Assembly (NCBI GenBank): GCA_000697475.1
Contig: JNEU01001092.1
Span: forward strand, 62,001 to 126,000
Length of the DNA: 64,000 nt
Reading direction: 5' to 3'
Source of the DNA: Lichtheimia corymbifera B2541
Taxonomy: Eukaryota > Mucoromycota > Mucoromycetes > Mucorales > Lichtheimiaceae
Shown: positions 1-13,172 of the stretch, piece by piece
Numbering within the stretch: the stretch's first letter is position 1
Layout of the letters: every line of letters starts with the position of its first letter
The notes under the pieces: model-generated
What the model was told of the DNA's origin: nothing
What the model saw: only the letters and a program-made list of their open reading frames with translations
Database searches by the model: none
Program-made: the position numbers and the translations under genes

Positions 1-495
1 GACTGTATCATCGTCATCATCATCGGCGTCATTATCAATGTAGAATTTGTTGGTTGTATTATTGGAGAAAGTTGGTTGTGGAGGCGCTGGCTTATCATGA
101 AACATAGGTGTGCGTGTTTGTTTTGCATAATGATGCATGGATAGGTTTGGTAATGATCGTGAGCGAGTGAGTTGTGTCGATGCCACAGGTGAAGCAGCCA
201 TATCTGGCTCATTCGATATGGCAGGGGCTGTCTGTTTCCGCATTACAGCTTGCCGATACCACAACCGCCATGTCAAATTCTCCAACCGAAAGCCATTCCG
301 CAGCTGTCGTTTACATTTTGTAAAGACTACATATATGAAGGAAAATAAGTTTAGGCATGGCATCCTCGTTGTATACTATCAATTATTACGGTGTTACAAA
401 TACATACCTACCCATAGGGATGATAATTCTTCAAGGTTATTCCATGGCAATCGTCTTGTCGAATGCATATTCGAAATCAAAATATGCATATCCAT
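1..495 (-). CDS. AreA/GATA-like N-terminal domain (DUF1752) regulator, 5' part only
   Basis: Partial gene whose 3' part lies beyond the left edge. I read exon 1 at 495-408 and exon 2 from 326 to the edge. The 81-nt intron has donor GTATGT and acceptor ATGTAG. Joining them restores LWVVFTKCK followed by GFRLENLTWRLWYRQ, the signature of the fungal domain found at the N-terminus of AreA-type nitrogen regulators and related proteins. An in-frame stop precedes the ATG at 495, which fixes the start. After the domain comes a Ser/Pro/Thr-rich stretch and then an acidic Asp run at positions 1-30. No zinc finger is visible in the part present, so it may be a GATA factor or one of the finger-less DUF1752 proteins. 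Probable nuclear regulator by family; its specific target is unknown. Confidence 0.8.
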
Positions 496-2746
496 GTTTT
501 AAGTTGGTATATAAAAAGATAAGGAAAAGATAGGTTTGTGGGTGTAGAGAAAAGGTAATTATGTATGTTTCTGGGCAAGGAGAAGTAAAAAGTAAACGAA
601 AGGGAAACCAAGACATCCCCTTTTGAAAGGGTTCAATTGCCGTGGCCCGCAATTTGGGGCAAAACCGACAAGCCCGACCCCACCATCCTTTGGTTCCACT
701 GTGGGGCATTGAAACGTGACGTGGCACATCTTTTTCTTCTTTCACTCTTTGAGCTTAAAATGGCCTTTTTCATGCCTACGATACTACCGCAACGAAAGAT
801 GTTCTGTTCTAGTCGAGACAGTTACTATAGCAACCCGGCACCCATGCGGATAGGGCTGTGGACTTTTATATAATTATTTTCTCAGATACCACCGTTTTCA
901 CCCATAATACCGGTTTCAAGTTGAATCACAGTGAAGAGCTACTAGCATATCAATCGATGGAAAGGATCGATATCTATAGAGTCGTTGTGCATCATCTGTG
1001 TAATGTCTAGATACAAAAGGCTGAGCACCTTAAAAGTCAGACTCAACGGCTTTGATGCTTGTTTCAGCCTGCTTGGAGCAGGATGTACATATAGTGGTAC
1101 TGTTACTGCTAATTCCTGTTTGTATCCTTGTATCATGTCATGCTTCCGAGTGTCACAACATGATGCCATCGAATCAAACCCAGCAATGTGAGGATGACCT
1201 ACGTTTAAAACGGTCGCAGGGATGCATCCTCCTTCTCAGGAAACTCCTTTTGCTTTAGAAACTGCAATGTTTATTGATCATTAGGGTTCACAAAATATCG
1301 TTTAAACCAGCAACTACGCAAAAGTTTCGTAGCATGAATCCTTAGCCCGTTGCTTATTTCGTTAAGGGCATATCCGACACTACTTGTATATGCAGGTTGC
1401 ACTCCCAAAGTAATCTCAGTCTTCGAAACGTATGAAATGGGTACGCATTTTAACAAAACGCTGCTATCTTGTGGCACTTGGCTTTATTTTCTAATCAAGT
1501 CATTGAGCTTGCAATGAAAAGGTATCTACCTCTGTCTATTCTTGGTGGTTTACATACAGGCTCGAGTATCATTTCACGTTGGCTCGATATGTAGGGGAGC
1601 AATGTCATTTACTACCGATGCAAGCATATCACCAAAAGCCTCCTAGCGAAAGATGGGATCGAGGATTTCCACATAGAATAATGTCAGGTGACAAGTGAGT
1701 ATATGAGACCTAATATAAGGAGAAGAGACCTTGATAGTATCGAATTTGGTGCACGGATACAAATAATGGAACGATGATTGAGCCCCTTGCATACTACAGT
1801 GAGTATCAGTGAGAGCAGATTTATTGATGACAATGATCCTACAATTATTCTTTAAAGTAGCACGAGTAAGAAATGGCAGGAAGGATACTATATGATACCC
1901 CGCCTTTATATGATCATCGATCAAGTTGTGTTGATAAGGTAGCAAGTAATACGCCCAATATGTTGTTGTGTAGCAGATGCTTCAGTGTATAGAGCAACAA
2001 AGTATGGTGTAACATTGCGGGGAGGCGACAACACATGCCGATGATGTTCCGACAGCAAGGTCTAGTTTATGGTTTAATGATTGCCCTGTCGAATGTTGAA
2101 GGATATCTGAAACATGTTTTTGGGTGGTTCCTGATGACAATGCAGCAGGCTGGGAACGGGGAAATAAAAATATGTCTCGGAAGGTCTTCCGATGTTGGGT
2201 GTGCGTGTGTGTGAAGGGTGTGAGTGTGTCGAATAAAGGTAAATGAGCGTACCTTTAGCCCGGAGTCGGGATAGCATTTTATATAAGATTTGATATTCAG
2301 CAAGAGTCCATAGTACAAGTGTCATTTTACTTTACAGCAATGACTGGGTATTATCATTGGTGGTGGTGGCAAAGTGTACATGTATGTATGTGTGAGGGAT
2401 AGAGAAGAAACAAGGAGTAAGAGGAGGAGGAGGTGGGGGAATGAATGAATGAATGGTGGGTGTGGTGTGGGTGTGGTGTATGTGCCACAGTTTCCGCTTT
2501 GAAGGGCAGTGGTGCATGTGTGTTTGTGGGCATATACACATTATCTCTGTCTCTCTCTGTCTCCCCTTTCATCTTTTGTGTGTGTGTTGTGTATAGGTGG
2601 TGTGTTTCTTTTCTCTTGTTCTTTATTCCTTCTTCTCTCCCCCTTTCTCCTCCATTATACCCAACCTCTGTTTGTGCACCTCTTGAAGACAACAGACATT
2701 ATTCCTCGCACCATTCTTGTATTCGTCTTCCTACGCCGCTGATCGA
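496..2746. other. Intergenic region with TG/CA and TC microsatellites
   Basis: About 2.2 kb between two divergent genes, so it should hold both promoters. I see no convincing coding exons. The right part is low complexity: TG-rich tracts around 2194-2230, a GAAT tetramer run followed by TG-rich sequence at about 2440-2485, and TC/TG tracts at about 2540-2660. The pyrimidine-rich stretch just before 2700 fits the 5' leader of the downstream gene. Confidence 0.6.
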
Positions 2747-5700
2747 ATGACAGCTCAGTTTCATGTCGACACAACAGCGCATGCGTCATCCAAGGTCCTC
2801 CCGTGTGAGCACGCGCCATCAAGCCCTGATCGATCGTATGCTGAGCTCCCTGCAACACCACCATCCCCACCTCATACAACCATCCAGGCTGAATTCTGGC
2901 ATCTACGACAATGCACCTTATTGAATTGGGTCAACAGCTTGCTTGGCTGTACTCCTCCTCTGTCTTCTTTCTTATCACTACTCGAAGGCGATAGACTGTG
3001 CACATTGATCACTCGTGTTTCTGGACAGCAACAACAACCACAGAATGGGCAGCAAGGGTTCTCGGGGGTTGTTAGCATGTTGCATGCATGGTTAGGACGT
3101 ACTCAAGTCGAACTCGCTGTATCTACCGAAGCTGTTGAACGTGGCAACCAAGATCAGCTCATCAGCCTTGTGTCACTCATTCTCACTCAGCATCAAATAC
3201 AACTCTTGAATGCTTTACAAGATACCATGGCAGCACTCGTTGGTTCACATGTAAATATTCATTATTATAATATACTGTATGTATATACACTTATTCACTC
3301 GTTCAATCTTGCATTTAGATGGATCCATTACCCGTAGCATCAGCAGACGACGTTCAACGTGTGGTGTTATCATATATCCAGGCAATCATGGCCGATTATG
3401 CAACTTGGCGTCCTTCAGTATCCAGTTTCAGCGGCAGCGAATGGAAATCAGGCGTTGTCTTTATGGCCTTATTACATTGGCATCAACCTGCAAGTGTACG
3501 GGATTTGGTTGACTACAAGAATCCAGATCAGTCGCGATGGAGTGTTATCTTGGATACAGCCTTCCAACGTGCTCATAACGCCTTTGATATCCCTATTCTT
3601 TTGGACGCTGCATCATTGGCAGATGCTTCTCAAGTCGATCATGAATCTGTATTGGCATATTTGGTGGAATTCATTGCCAAGGCTGTACCTGCTGTATCTC
3701 ATCAAAAGGATTCGGTCATGACCCAACGACAAAATGACATTGAAGAATGGATATCACATATGGACCATGATACAAGCACCACTCCGCATTGTGCAACGCC
3801 AGAACCAAGTGATCAAGATGATGAACAGCAGTACCAACACTATGAAACCAACAACAACAACAATACATCGACGACAGGATCATTCACCATCACTTCCACC
3901 TATACACAAGTACGCTTAACCAAATCCACCAAATCTGCCACGCCGGATGAAGAGTTTGAAGCACGTGTTTCTTCTCTTTTGGATAAGATTGCACAACTTC
4001 AACATCGTCTTGCTTCTTTGGTACCTACACGTTCCTCAGCAGCCGGCTATGCCATGCATAACAACAGCCCAGCTACACCAGATACACAAGTGTCATTGGA
4101 TGAAAACAGTACTATTGGCAGCAGCAGTACCAATGATACAAGTGAACGACGACGATTACATCCACTCGATGCTGGTCCAGAAGACCTTGAAGCTTATCAA
4201 CAACACTTTGCTGCGTTCCAGGCAACATTACAAGCCTTTGAACAAGATGACATGGACCCTTTTCGAAAAGCATGTCAAGAGTTTGATGAAAAACCGGCCA
4301 ATGCCGCTATGGTGGAGGATAGCTATTCATCTTTGATGACCAACGTGGAGAACACCAGCCATATGCTCGATGCATTTCGACGAGGATTTGAATTTACACA
4401 GCGATGTAAAATCGTGCGAGGCGAGTTGGATGCTGTACAGGCGTTGATGGTGCGGATGACAGCATCTTCTACCGATGAGAATGTCCAAGATATGGAACGT
4501 CGAGTGGAAAAAGCAGCTGCTATGATACGTGTGATTCCAGAAGCATTTCAAGATTTGATTACAACGGATGGTAAGATTGAATGAATATAGGCAATCCGCA
4601 CAACCATTAATATCTTTCCGCTCTATAGGAACAAACCAAGATTCGCCATATCAGAAACATTATGACGCACTCGTTGAACGAAGTGGGCTTGTGCGATCCT
4701 GGGTGGCTGAAGTGCGAGTGTGGTTTGCAGAAGCTGGACGTATTAGACGATGGATTTCGATTCGTATGAACCGCCTTGATGAAACCACTGTACCAGAGCC
4801 ATTGAAAGACGAGCAGCTTGCAACATCACGTGAGACCATCGAAGCATTAAACAAGGCACATGCAAGTTTGGAAGCTGAGATTGAAGGATTCAACAAGGAG
4901 GATATGGCACGATTAAGAGCTCATGTCAAAGCGCGTACAGGAGCAAGTCTTAGCAGTAAAGATCTCAGCCCAGCGGACACGACTACTATTGAGATTACAT
5001 TGACTACACTTGCTGCTCTTGATCGTCTATTGGGGACTTTACGAGCCAAAGGAGATGCATTGCAAATTCTGACCCAGCGTATGGTGTGGGAAGACCACGT
5101 GACTGAATGCAATACTTGGATCACTGATACGGATAACGAGGTGGCTGAATTTATTCAAGACACTGCACGATGGCAGCCCACAGAAGATGATCAAGATGAA
5201 GATGAATGTGTGGATGAAAACAAAGATGATGAAGGTCATTGGCGTCGTGAACAATTGCTTGCCAAAGAACGACTCAAAGAATTGGTTATCCAACGTTTAT
5301 TGATGCTCGAGAACTCACGCACTGAATTTGATCAAGGCCAATTCACCTTGGCAGTGGATGCGTTTCAAGATTTGGAGGATTTGACAGCAGTTCCTGCTCA
5401 TTTGGAGAAACGACAAACGGCATGTGAAGAACGAGCAGAAACGCTTGGTGAACGAATTGCTTATGCAAGACAAGTGGTTGAGCAACGTCTTACGGTGATG
5501 GATTTTGTGCAACAAGCGGGTCGTGTGACTCAAGAGGGTCGACAATTGCTGACTGCATTAGCTGAGGCACAAACCACAGTACACCCAGATGACAGCGATT
5601 ATGATGACCATGATATGACAGCACGCGTGCAAACTATGCAAGAGCGCATTGTACAACTTGTCACTGCAGCAGCCGCACGTATCCCTTATCCTGAATCACA

Positions 5701-8700
5701 AGATGATGAGGGGAGTCCTGAAGCCAATGCCGCCATACGAGAAGCCATCAGTGCCAAAAGGACAGCTTTGATCTTGCTAGGAGATGAATTGGATCAGGCG
5801 TTAGCTGCATTACGTACTGTGTTACAAATGCATCGACGTGGACGGCAACTTTTGAATGATGCATCTCGATTAAGCACATGGGCTGAAGATCGACTACGAC
5901 ATTTGCAGAGCAGTGTGGCTACCGAATCGATTGGCATGGATGGATTATGTCGGCTGGAACGTGAACGTGATAATCTGCAACACAAACTACGTGACAAGGA
6001 GAATGATACGGTTGATGTGCTCACAAGCATACATTCATTATTGGACACCACACCTGCACCTGGTGGCCGGGATCGACTGGATGAAGCAGCACAGCACCTG
6101 ACTTGCACCTTTGATGATTTGCGTGATACCCTGGATGCTCATAGTCGTCGCTTGGATGCATTGCGTAGAAAATTGGAGGATGACACTACATACTCGGAAC
6201 AATTGGCACAATTGGCTGCATTTGTGGCTCGTACACGTGCTGCATTACCAGGTCTCAAACAAACGCACGGCTTCATCACAGGGCAATCGGAAGATCAAGA
6301 TCGACAGCGACATGAAGCACTTGATGCTGCTTATGCTGATATGGAGACTATCTTTAAAGAGAATGGTGCACAATTCAACAGGTTACGCCGACACCAGGAT
6401 GTAACACAACAACCCGAATCAGTGAAAAAGACACTTGCAACCTTGGACAAGGAATGGGAACAACTTGCTGATGAATTGCAACATTTCCAACGATTCACTG
6501 AAGCTGTGGGTGGATGGTGTGGACGACAACGACGATTGAGCATGGCCGAGAAGGAGTTACTGAATGGATTGCACGAGAACGTATCACAACTTGCACGCAC
6601 AGGATGGAACGAAGACGATCTTTTGGCGATCGAGCGTCGAATTGATGAAGCATTACGTGTCTTGGATGGTGTTGGAAATGAGATTGCAGCCGTGTCTGGT
6701 AGTCGAGATGATCCTTTGGAGATGGCCAATTATGCATGTGCACGTGATCGACATTCCATGTTGACAAGCAAGGCTCATGCTATTCGAACAAGTGTGGATG
6801 CTCTTCGAAAGAATGCTGATCATGCAGTGGCATTATCTGAGTTTCTGGGTCAAGCAGATGCATTGGTGGCTGACGTACAGGCACACATGGATATGATGCG
6901 ACGACGTATGTCACTTGCTGGTCATGGAGATTTTGCGTCATTGTCACCCCAGGCTATTGAACAACAATACCTTGCTATTCAACGCGACACTGCAGTATCA
7001 GAAAACAGAGCACAACAGCTTCGTCAGCAATTACAACAACTACAACGGGGAGCAGCGGCTGCAGGCGACAATGATAGCGTACGTGAAGCTCTCAAACGTG
7101 CTGAAACAGCTGTTGGCAAATTGCTTGAAACTGTGGCACTTGAAAAGCGGCAAGCGGCATTTGTACGCAAAACTCAAATTCATGCAAAGGCTGCTGGTGA
7201 CTTGAAAAGCTGGATGGATCGTTGCAATGATGCCGTGCGTCAGTTGACAGGGGATGTTTGTATCAAGGATGAATCAGAACTACGAGCCGAGATTGAAGCC
7301 ATTGAGCACAAGATGGTGGAGATGCAACCTGTTGTACGAGCATTCCAAGCTATGCCCTCTCGTATCTTTGCTGGACGTGATGGACAACGGATTGATTTGA
7401 GTGATATGCACATCGATGGGCGTACAGTAAGATCTGCTATTCAAACACGTGAAAACAACATCCTGGATGAATGGCGGCAATTGGGAGAGCAATTAAATGT
7501 TGCCAAGCAACGAGTGAAGAGCGCAGCACGACATGGTGAAACAGCACGCAAAGTGAAGGAGATTTTATCTCTCGCTGGTCGTCTCAGGGAGCGTACTGAA
7601 GCCATTCGTATCATTAACAGGAGCAACATACCCAACAACGACGATGATCATGACAATGAGCTATCGGCTGTGACAACATGTCCACTTTCATTGCTACCCA
7701 CCGAACATGAATTATTAGGCGCTCGTGCTGAACTGGATGCTATTGAACGTGATATTGAACACCATTTACATGCTCGCCTTGCGGAATTGGATGCTATGCT
7801 TAACAGCAATGCTGAAAGTGAAGATATCTTTGCTGGCCAACGAACCGAGATTGCTGCTGCTTTACGAGGTCTTACTGATATGGTGCGAGATAAGCGTGCA
7901 GCTGCAAGTGCTGCAGCACGTCTTGAGCCGTTTTTGGTTGTTGTTGAGGAACTTGAAGTATTGCTATCAGCCATTGGTGAAGTGGTGGATCGCGCGTCAC
8001 CATCATATGCACGTACAACTGAGGACGGGAAGCCAAGTCGAGCTGATTTACAAGGAATGCTTATTGATCTTGACACGAGATATCGCTATTATGAACCCAA
8101 GATTGATGAATTGTTAGCTGAGGCTCGTCGAGAAGCAACACCATTAGCAGCTGATGACCATCGCGTGTCTCAATGTGTGGGTGATCTTGCGGATCGTTGG
8201 GCACAACTTCAAGCACTTGCTGCTGCTCGTCGATCGGATCTTGTAGCTCGTGTTGGTCCATTAGGCTTGGCAGATTTTACTACACCACCACGTCGTACAG
8301 CTTCTCTTGCCAAACGTCAATCCATGCCAGCATTCCCAAAACCATCACAATCAACACCTCGTCCCACTGGTGCACGTGCTCCACGTGCTCGTCCACAATC
8401 TGCAATGTCTTCTCATCGTCCACGACCAGCATCAGTACGGGTACCAATGTCACGACGCACAGCTGCTACAGCTGCAGTACGTACAACCCCCACATCAGCA
8501 ACAGCACGACCGCCATCACGTGGATCAACCAATACGCCAGAGACTTATGTTCCTGATCCAGCCAATGATCTCGATATGGCAGTGGGCAATATCGTTAATG
8601 ATTCACCTTACAAGATTCGAGTCAAGATGGTGCCTGGTGAAGTGGGTCGTTATTGGTTTGGTACTCGAAGACCCAAATTGGCCTATTGTCGCATTCTTCG

Positions 8701-9103
8701 CAGTCGAATGGTGATGGTGCGTGTTGGTGGTGGATGGGTCGAATTATCTCAATTCTTGCGTGATCAAAAGCTACTTGAAGAAAGTGATCTTGTTCCTCAT
8801 CGTGCATCATCCCAACAACAACAGCAGCAATCAAATGCACGGATCCGTGAAGGTGTTGTTACTATTCGTGGTGGAGGTACTACAGGCAATAAGCGTAATA
8901 GTTTTGGACCAACGTCACCATCACCCGGAAGTGATACCCGCTCAACACCACACCCACGAGGATTATCACCAACAACATTTGGCCATGGTGTCAAAGAAGG
9001 CAACAAGTTTTTGATTCCCGTTGATGGACAAGGTAACCAAGTCGAGGTGCGCATGACCAAAGCCAAGTATAAGAACTCTGGTTTCATAACTCCCTGGCGT
9101 TAA
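2747..9103 (+). CDS. Spectraplakin-like cytolinker: two CH domains, spectrin-type coiled coils, GAS2 (GAR) domain
   Basis: Three exons, 2747-3250, 3319-4570 and 4629-9103, giving 2076 aa; both junctions keep phase. The first calponin-homology domain covers about residues 45-165 and the second about 168-290, the tandem actin-binding arrangement. Residues about 480-1770 are helical, charged, heptad-like sequence resembling degenerate spectrin repeats. A basic Pro/Ser/Arg linker (about 1780-1890) leads to a GAS2-related domain at about 1895-1965 (PYKIRVKMVPG, GRYWFG, VRVGGGWVELSQFL). By family the CH pair binds F-actin and GAR plus the basic region binds microtubules, so an actin-microtubule crosslinker is likely. 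A short conserved tail with a KFLIPVDGQG motif follows. The start is the first ATG in frame. A polyadenylation-like AATAAA lies at 9281. It could equally be called a GAS2-like spectrin-family protein; the domain calls are by eye. Confidence 0.85.
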
Positions 9104-10685
9104 TATCTCCACACACAACACAAGCACATTATATATATATACAACCACCAAATTATCTATTATTGTTATCATTTTCACTACAACAACAACACACACACGA
9201 TATAGAATACCCCATCTTTTGGCATATACTTTCTCTCTCTCTCAAGACTCTTTTTGCATACCACACCTTTTTTGTTGTACAATAAACAAGATATCCACAC
9301 ACTTTTTTATCTCATGCGATAAACCGATTCGGCAACAAATTTACTGTTATGGATGAACGCATGTGATCACCTACATCTATGAGCGGTTTCCTAAACACAT
9401 CCATTATCATGGTTCTAATGCAATGAAGAAAACCATTACTATGTGCCAGGTTATAATGCCTTCTCGATGACTGATATGCATTGGTGTGTGAGTTGTAATA
9501 AAGAAACACCATTTGTTTGTTTACCCAACAAATGCGTGGTGTTACCAAGTATCACATGTAGATTGTGCGACGCTGCTCAGATGGATGGGTCCTGTAAAAA
9601 CGGGGATGGCATCAAAAGGGATAGTGCTGACAAGCATTGTGACGTATATATGTGTTGCAGCAGCAGCAGCAGCAACTTGTAGATCGATCCTGTACAAGTA
9701 TAGAGCAGCATGGTGGGTTATCAAAGGTAAAGATCTACATACTTTGTGTGTGGGGGAGTGACAACACCCACATCCGCGGCACAAAAGATTATCTCAAAGC
9801 CTGTTAGGTGTGCGCATCTCTACGATAAATGGTTGAAGCTATTGATACATTTGATCAAATCTATGACTACAATCAATCACAGTGCTTCGCCCAATATAAT
9901 GCATATGTACCGCCGCCAGGAACCATCATCATCATTCATTGACTGCATATGGTTGCACAAGCATGTTGCGCTCTCTTGCAAATAATTCATCATCTCTATT
10001 CAACAATGCTGCAATCAACGATGATATTAATCATGCCAAACTCTGATGCAGGTACGCCACACAACAAGCTATTTGATATGCTTTGTCGATATCAGGATGT
10101 TCCATGATCACATTACCTGACTTTTTGACACAAACTTTACAGCCATTTGTCACCACGCTGTTATAGCCCATGACAATCGTGACATATGTACTCCTTGTAT
10201 TTGGTGTATGTGCGTGTGTGTGTATGTGTTATGTTTCTCTGCGCACGGACAACACGAACACAACAGTCGTACGCATATGTGTGTTCTTGTTACGCTATTC
10301 CCCAACCCGCCGCTTCATTTTTTTAATTGCACGTATGCAACATGTTTAGCTAAACACATTCACCCCCCCCACATCCCATACCTGGCCCCTTTTCACATTT
10401 TCTCTTTTAGCTCATTGTAGATGTAAGATGCACCTCACAAGGTTCCACTGCACCCGCCGATCTTTTGGGCGGGCAATTTGGAAAGCTTTTGATGGGTTTT
10501 CGCTCTTAATCTGCAACTCAACCTTGCTCACTGTTTTTGTAGTTCCGCTCCACCATACGATTATAAGGTTTTCACTCTATCTCTCTTTTGCCTATTTTCT
10601 TGCCCTTTCTTTTTCTTCCACATATCTTTATAGACGAGGACTCGTTGATCTTGCTCCTTGTACTATTCCCTAATTCACATACATC
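9104..10685. other. Intergenic region, 1.6 kb
   Basis: It contains the 3' UTR of the cytolinker gene, with TATATATATA and CA repeats near 9130-9200 and AATAAA at 9281, and the promoter of the NDT80-type gene. A short CAG run (9658-9674) is present. The segment from about 10200 to 10680 is T/C-rich with TG repeats, as expected of a promoter and 5' leader. No supported gene seen. Confidence 0.55.
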
Positions 10686-12988
10686 ATGAACCCTGTGAAC
10701 GATTCCAAAGAGTGGCAAGCTGATGCGTCTTCAGACGCTGCGCTGCAATATCCCGCTATGGATCATGGCTACCCAATGGGCGCAGCACCAGTACATCCTC
10801 CAATGTAAGTTTCTTTTTTTCTTTAAACCGGATAACGAGTTTGGTGTGGAGATCGTGTGTGTGTGGACCTCTTGTGTGGATGCGTATGTATGAATGAACG
10901 CGTCTATGTGGTTGTCAATTATGCGTTTCCCTCTTGGTGCAACCTCCGCGTGTTATACGTGTGGTAGTTGTGTGTTCCTGTGTGTCGTCGTTGCTTTTGT
11001 TTCTCTTTTTTTTTTTTGGACGACCAATTTACTGTCGAGAAAAAAAAACACAAAGCGGCGACACAAAAAGTGCGGGAAAAGTTCGCTGCGCAAAAAAATG
11101 GTGGATATCTTGCACCAAGGGGCAGGAGTAAATGAGAGGGAAATAATACTCCTTCCAAACATTCAATGGCATTGACATTATCTTTTTTTGTGTAGCCATC
11201 AACATCCATCCTATCCTCCACAATCTCCCATGAACCCTGTATACAAGCCAGAGCACCAACATCCGGTAACAACACCGCAGCCCGACCCGAGATTATCCGC
11301 AGGGTAAAGTGTAAATGGGGTTTTATGACACGCATGTGTGCTAACATGTAAAAAAAAACCCAGACCTCCACGACCCACTCCTGCAAAGTCTACTGGAACG
11401 ATGCCTTCACCTACAAGAACATATTCGTCACCACCCTATCCAAGTATCAGCACTCCACCTGGTTACCGTAAGCGTGGAAGAAGTGACTCTTTGTTTCCTC
11501 CAGAAACGGGTCCATTCTTCAGCTCCACCAAGCCACTTGACAATCTTTTTGCACTTGATCGCACAAGCTTGTAAGTATTATAGACAACAATGAGCCATAT
11601 AGGGACACTGACATATACACGTATGTCACAGGGTCAGTGTACGTATTCATTCAAAGATGGATCGTGGATTCTTCCTTGCCGATAACGATTGGACATGCTA
11701 TCGACGCAATTATTTCCAAGTGAGCAGCGCATTTTCAATCCATGGTATTGGCCATTATTATGCGGATCATGAGCCACCATGTCTTGTACGCAGCGAAGAT
11801 GGTTTATTTTATCCCGTGCGACGTTTCTTGCTTGGTATCTCGGCTCGTGTATCCAACAGTGACAAACGTATTGAGCTTGTACAACATACACCAAAACGTG
11901 ACAAGGGACCACAAACGACTCCACAAGCCAAACCCATTACACCTGGTGGAAACCTAAGCATGAGCTCGGTTGGTGGTGCCAATCAAAACATTGTCACCTT
12001 TGAACGTATCCAATTCAAGACTGCGACTGCTAACAATGGCAAACGACGTGCAGCTCAACAATATTATGTAGCTGTGGTTGAGTTGTATGCTGAAACAGAT
12101 CAAGGTGAACAAATCAAGGTTGCTTCTTGTCAATCAGCACCTTTGGTTGTACGTGGTCGTAGCCCAGGTCATTATACTGATAGCCAACAAGAACGTATGC
12201 CTGGTGCAGGTCTTGGTGCAGCACCTTCACCCTTATCACCTACGCATCCTGAAGATCACCATCGATTTTTCCCACCTCGTGGTTATGCTGCACCACCACC
12301 TCCTCCACCTCCAGCTGCTATGATGGGTGAATATGGATCGCCTTATGGTGCACCACCTCCACCACCACCACCTCATGCCGCAACAGCAGCTTATTATCCA
12401 GCACCACCTCCACCACCTCCCCACCACCACCACCATCATCATCACCATCCCTATATGAATCCAGGCATGGTTATGTCACCAGTGGCTTCACCAACAACGA
12501 CTCAACCACCACCACTTCCTGCTCCCCAAACGCATCACCATCAACATCCACATTCATCGCCTTATCATCAGCAACATCATCCTTATATGGTTGGTAATGC
12601 TGCTGCTGCACCACCTCCACCAGGCAATGGTACCATGCCTTCACCTACACCAGGTGAATTTGCTGCACCTCATCCTATTCAGCAAGACGATAAATTATCG
12701 CATCCTGGAACACCTACAACTACTGTCAATTATATGGATGCTGTTGCTGCAAATGATTGGAATGCACGATCACGTATGAATTCTGCTGGATCGTTACCAC
12801 CTCCTCCTCCACCAACAAGTGCTGCAGCAGCAGCCTATTTCCAACATCATCAACCAACAGCTGGTACTTTATCGTCGAATGCATCGACCAATAGTGCGTT
12901 TTCTCCCACAACACCTACTACGCCTTATGTATCCGGAGCTCGCAAGTATCCAGATCAACAACACCATCACCCAGCTCAGTCGTCTTAA
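10686..12988 (+). CDS. NDT80/PhoG-type transcription factor
   Basis: Four exons, 10686-10804, 11196-11303, 11364-11570 and 11632-12988, in phase, 596 aa. The first intron (391 nt) is unusually long for this window. The NDT80 DNA-binding domain (p53-like Ig fold) runs from about residue 145 to 310. Diagnostic motifs are VRIHSKMDRGFF, DNDWTCYRRNYFQ, the basic NNGKRRAAQQYY segment and the closing SAPLVVRGRSPGH. This family controls meiosis, carbon/nitrogen starvation responses and protease secretion in other fungi; which of these applies here cannot be told. The N-terminus is Pro-rich. The C-terminal 280 residues are extremely low complexity (polyproline, a histidine run near 12420-12450, Gln/Ala), a likely activation region. 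An AATAAA lies at 13077. Confidence 0.92.
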
Positions 12989-13172
12989 TTCATGCATATT
13001 CTTTTCTCTCCTCTCTAATTTAATTACGACTATATTTTGTGTACTACTTTATGTCCTCTTTCTTTTGCATTCAAGAAATAAAAGATACCATGTTTGATCT
13101 CCAAAAGCAGATTTAATAGAGTCGTCATATATGTATGTACAAAGGTTCTTTTTGTTTTTCTATAAGACAAAT

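Noticed and set aside
137..502. Plus-strand frame at the left edge
   Set aside because: It is antisense to the AreA/DUF1752 exons, which carry a clear conserved motif.
2332..2692. Minus-strand frames rich in His, Thr and Pro
   Set aside because: They are translations of TG/CA microsatellite sequence.
10919..11386. Minus-strand frame across NDT80-type exons and introns
   Set aside because: It crosses homopolymer runs and GT-AG introns of the plus-strand gene and has no domain.
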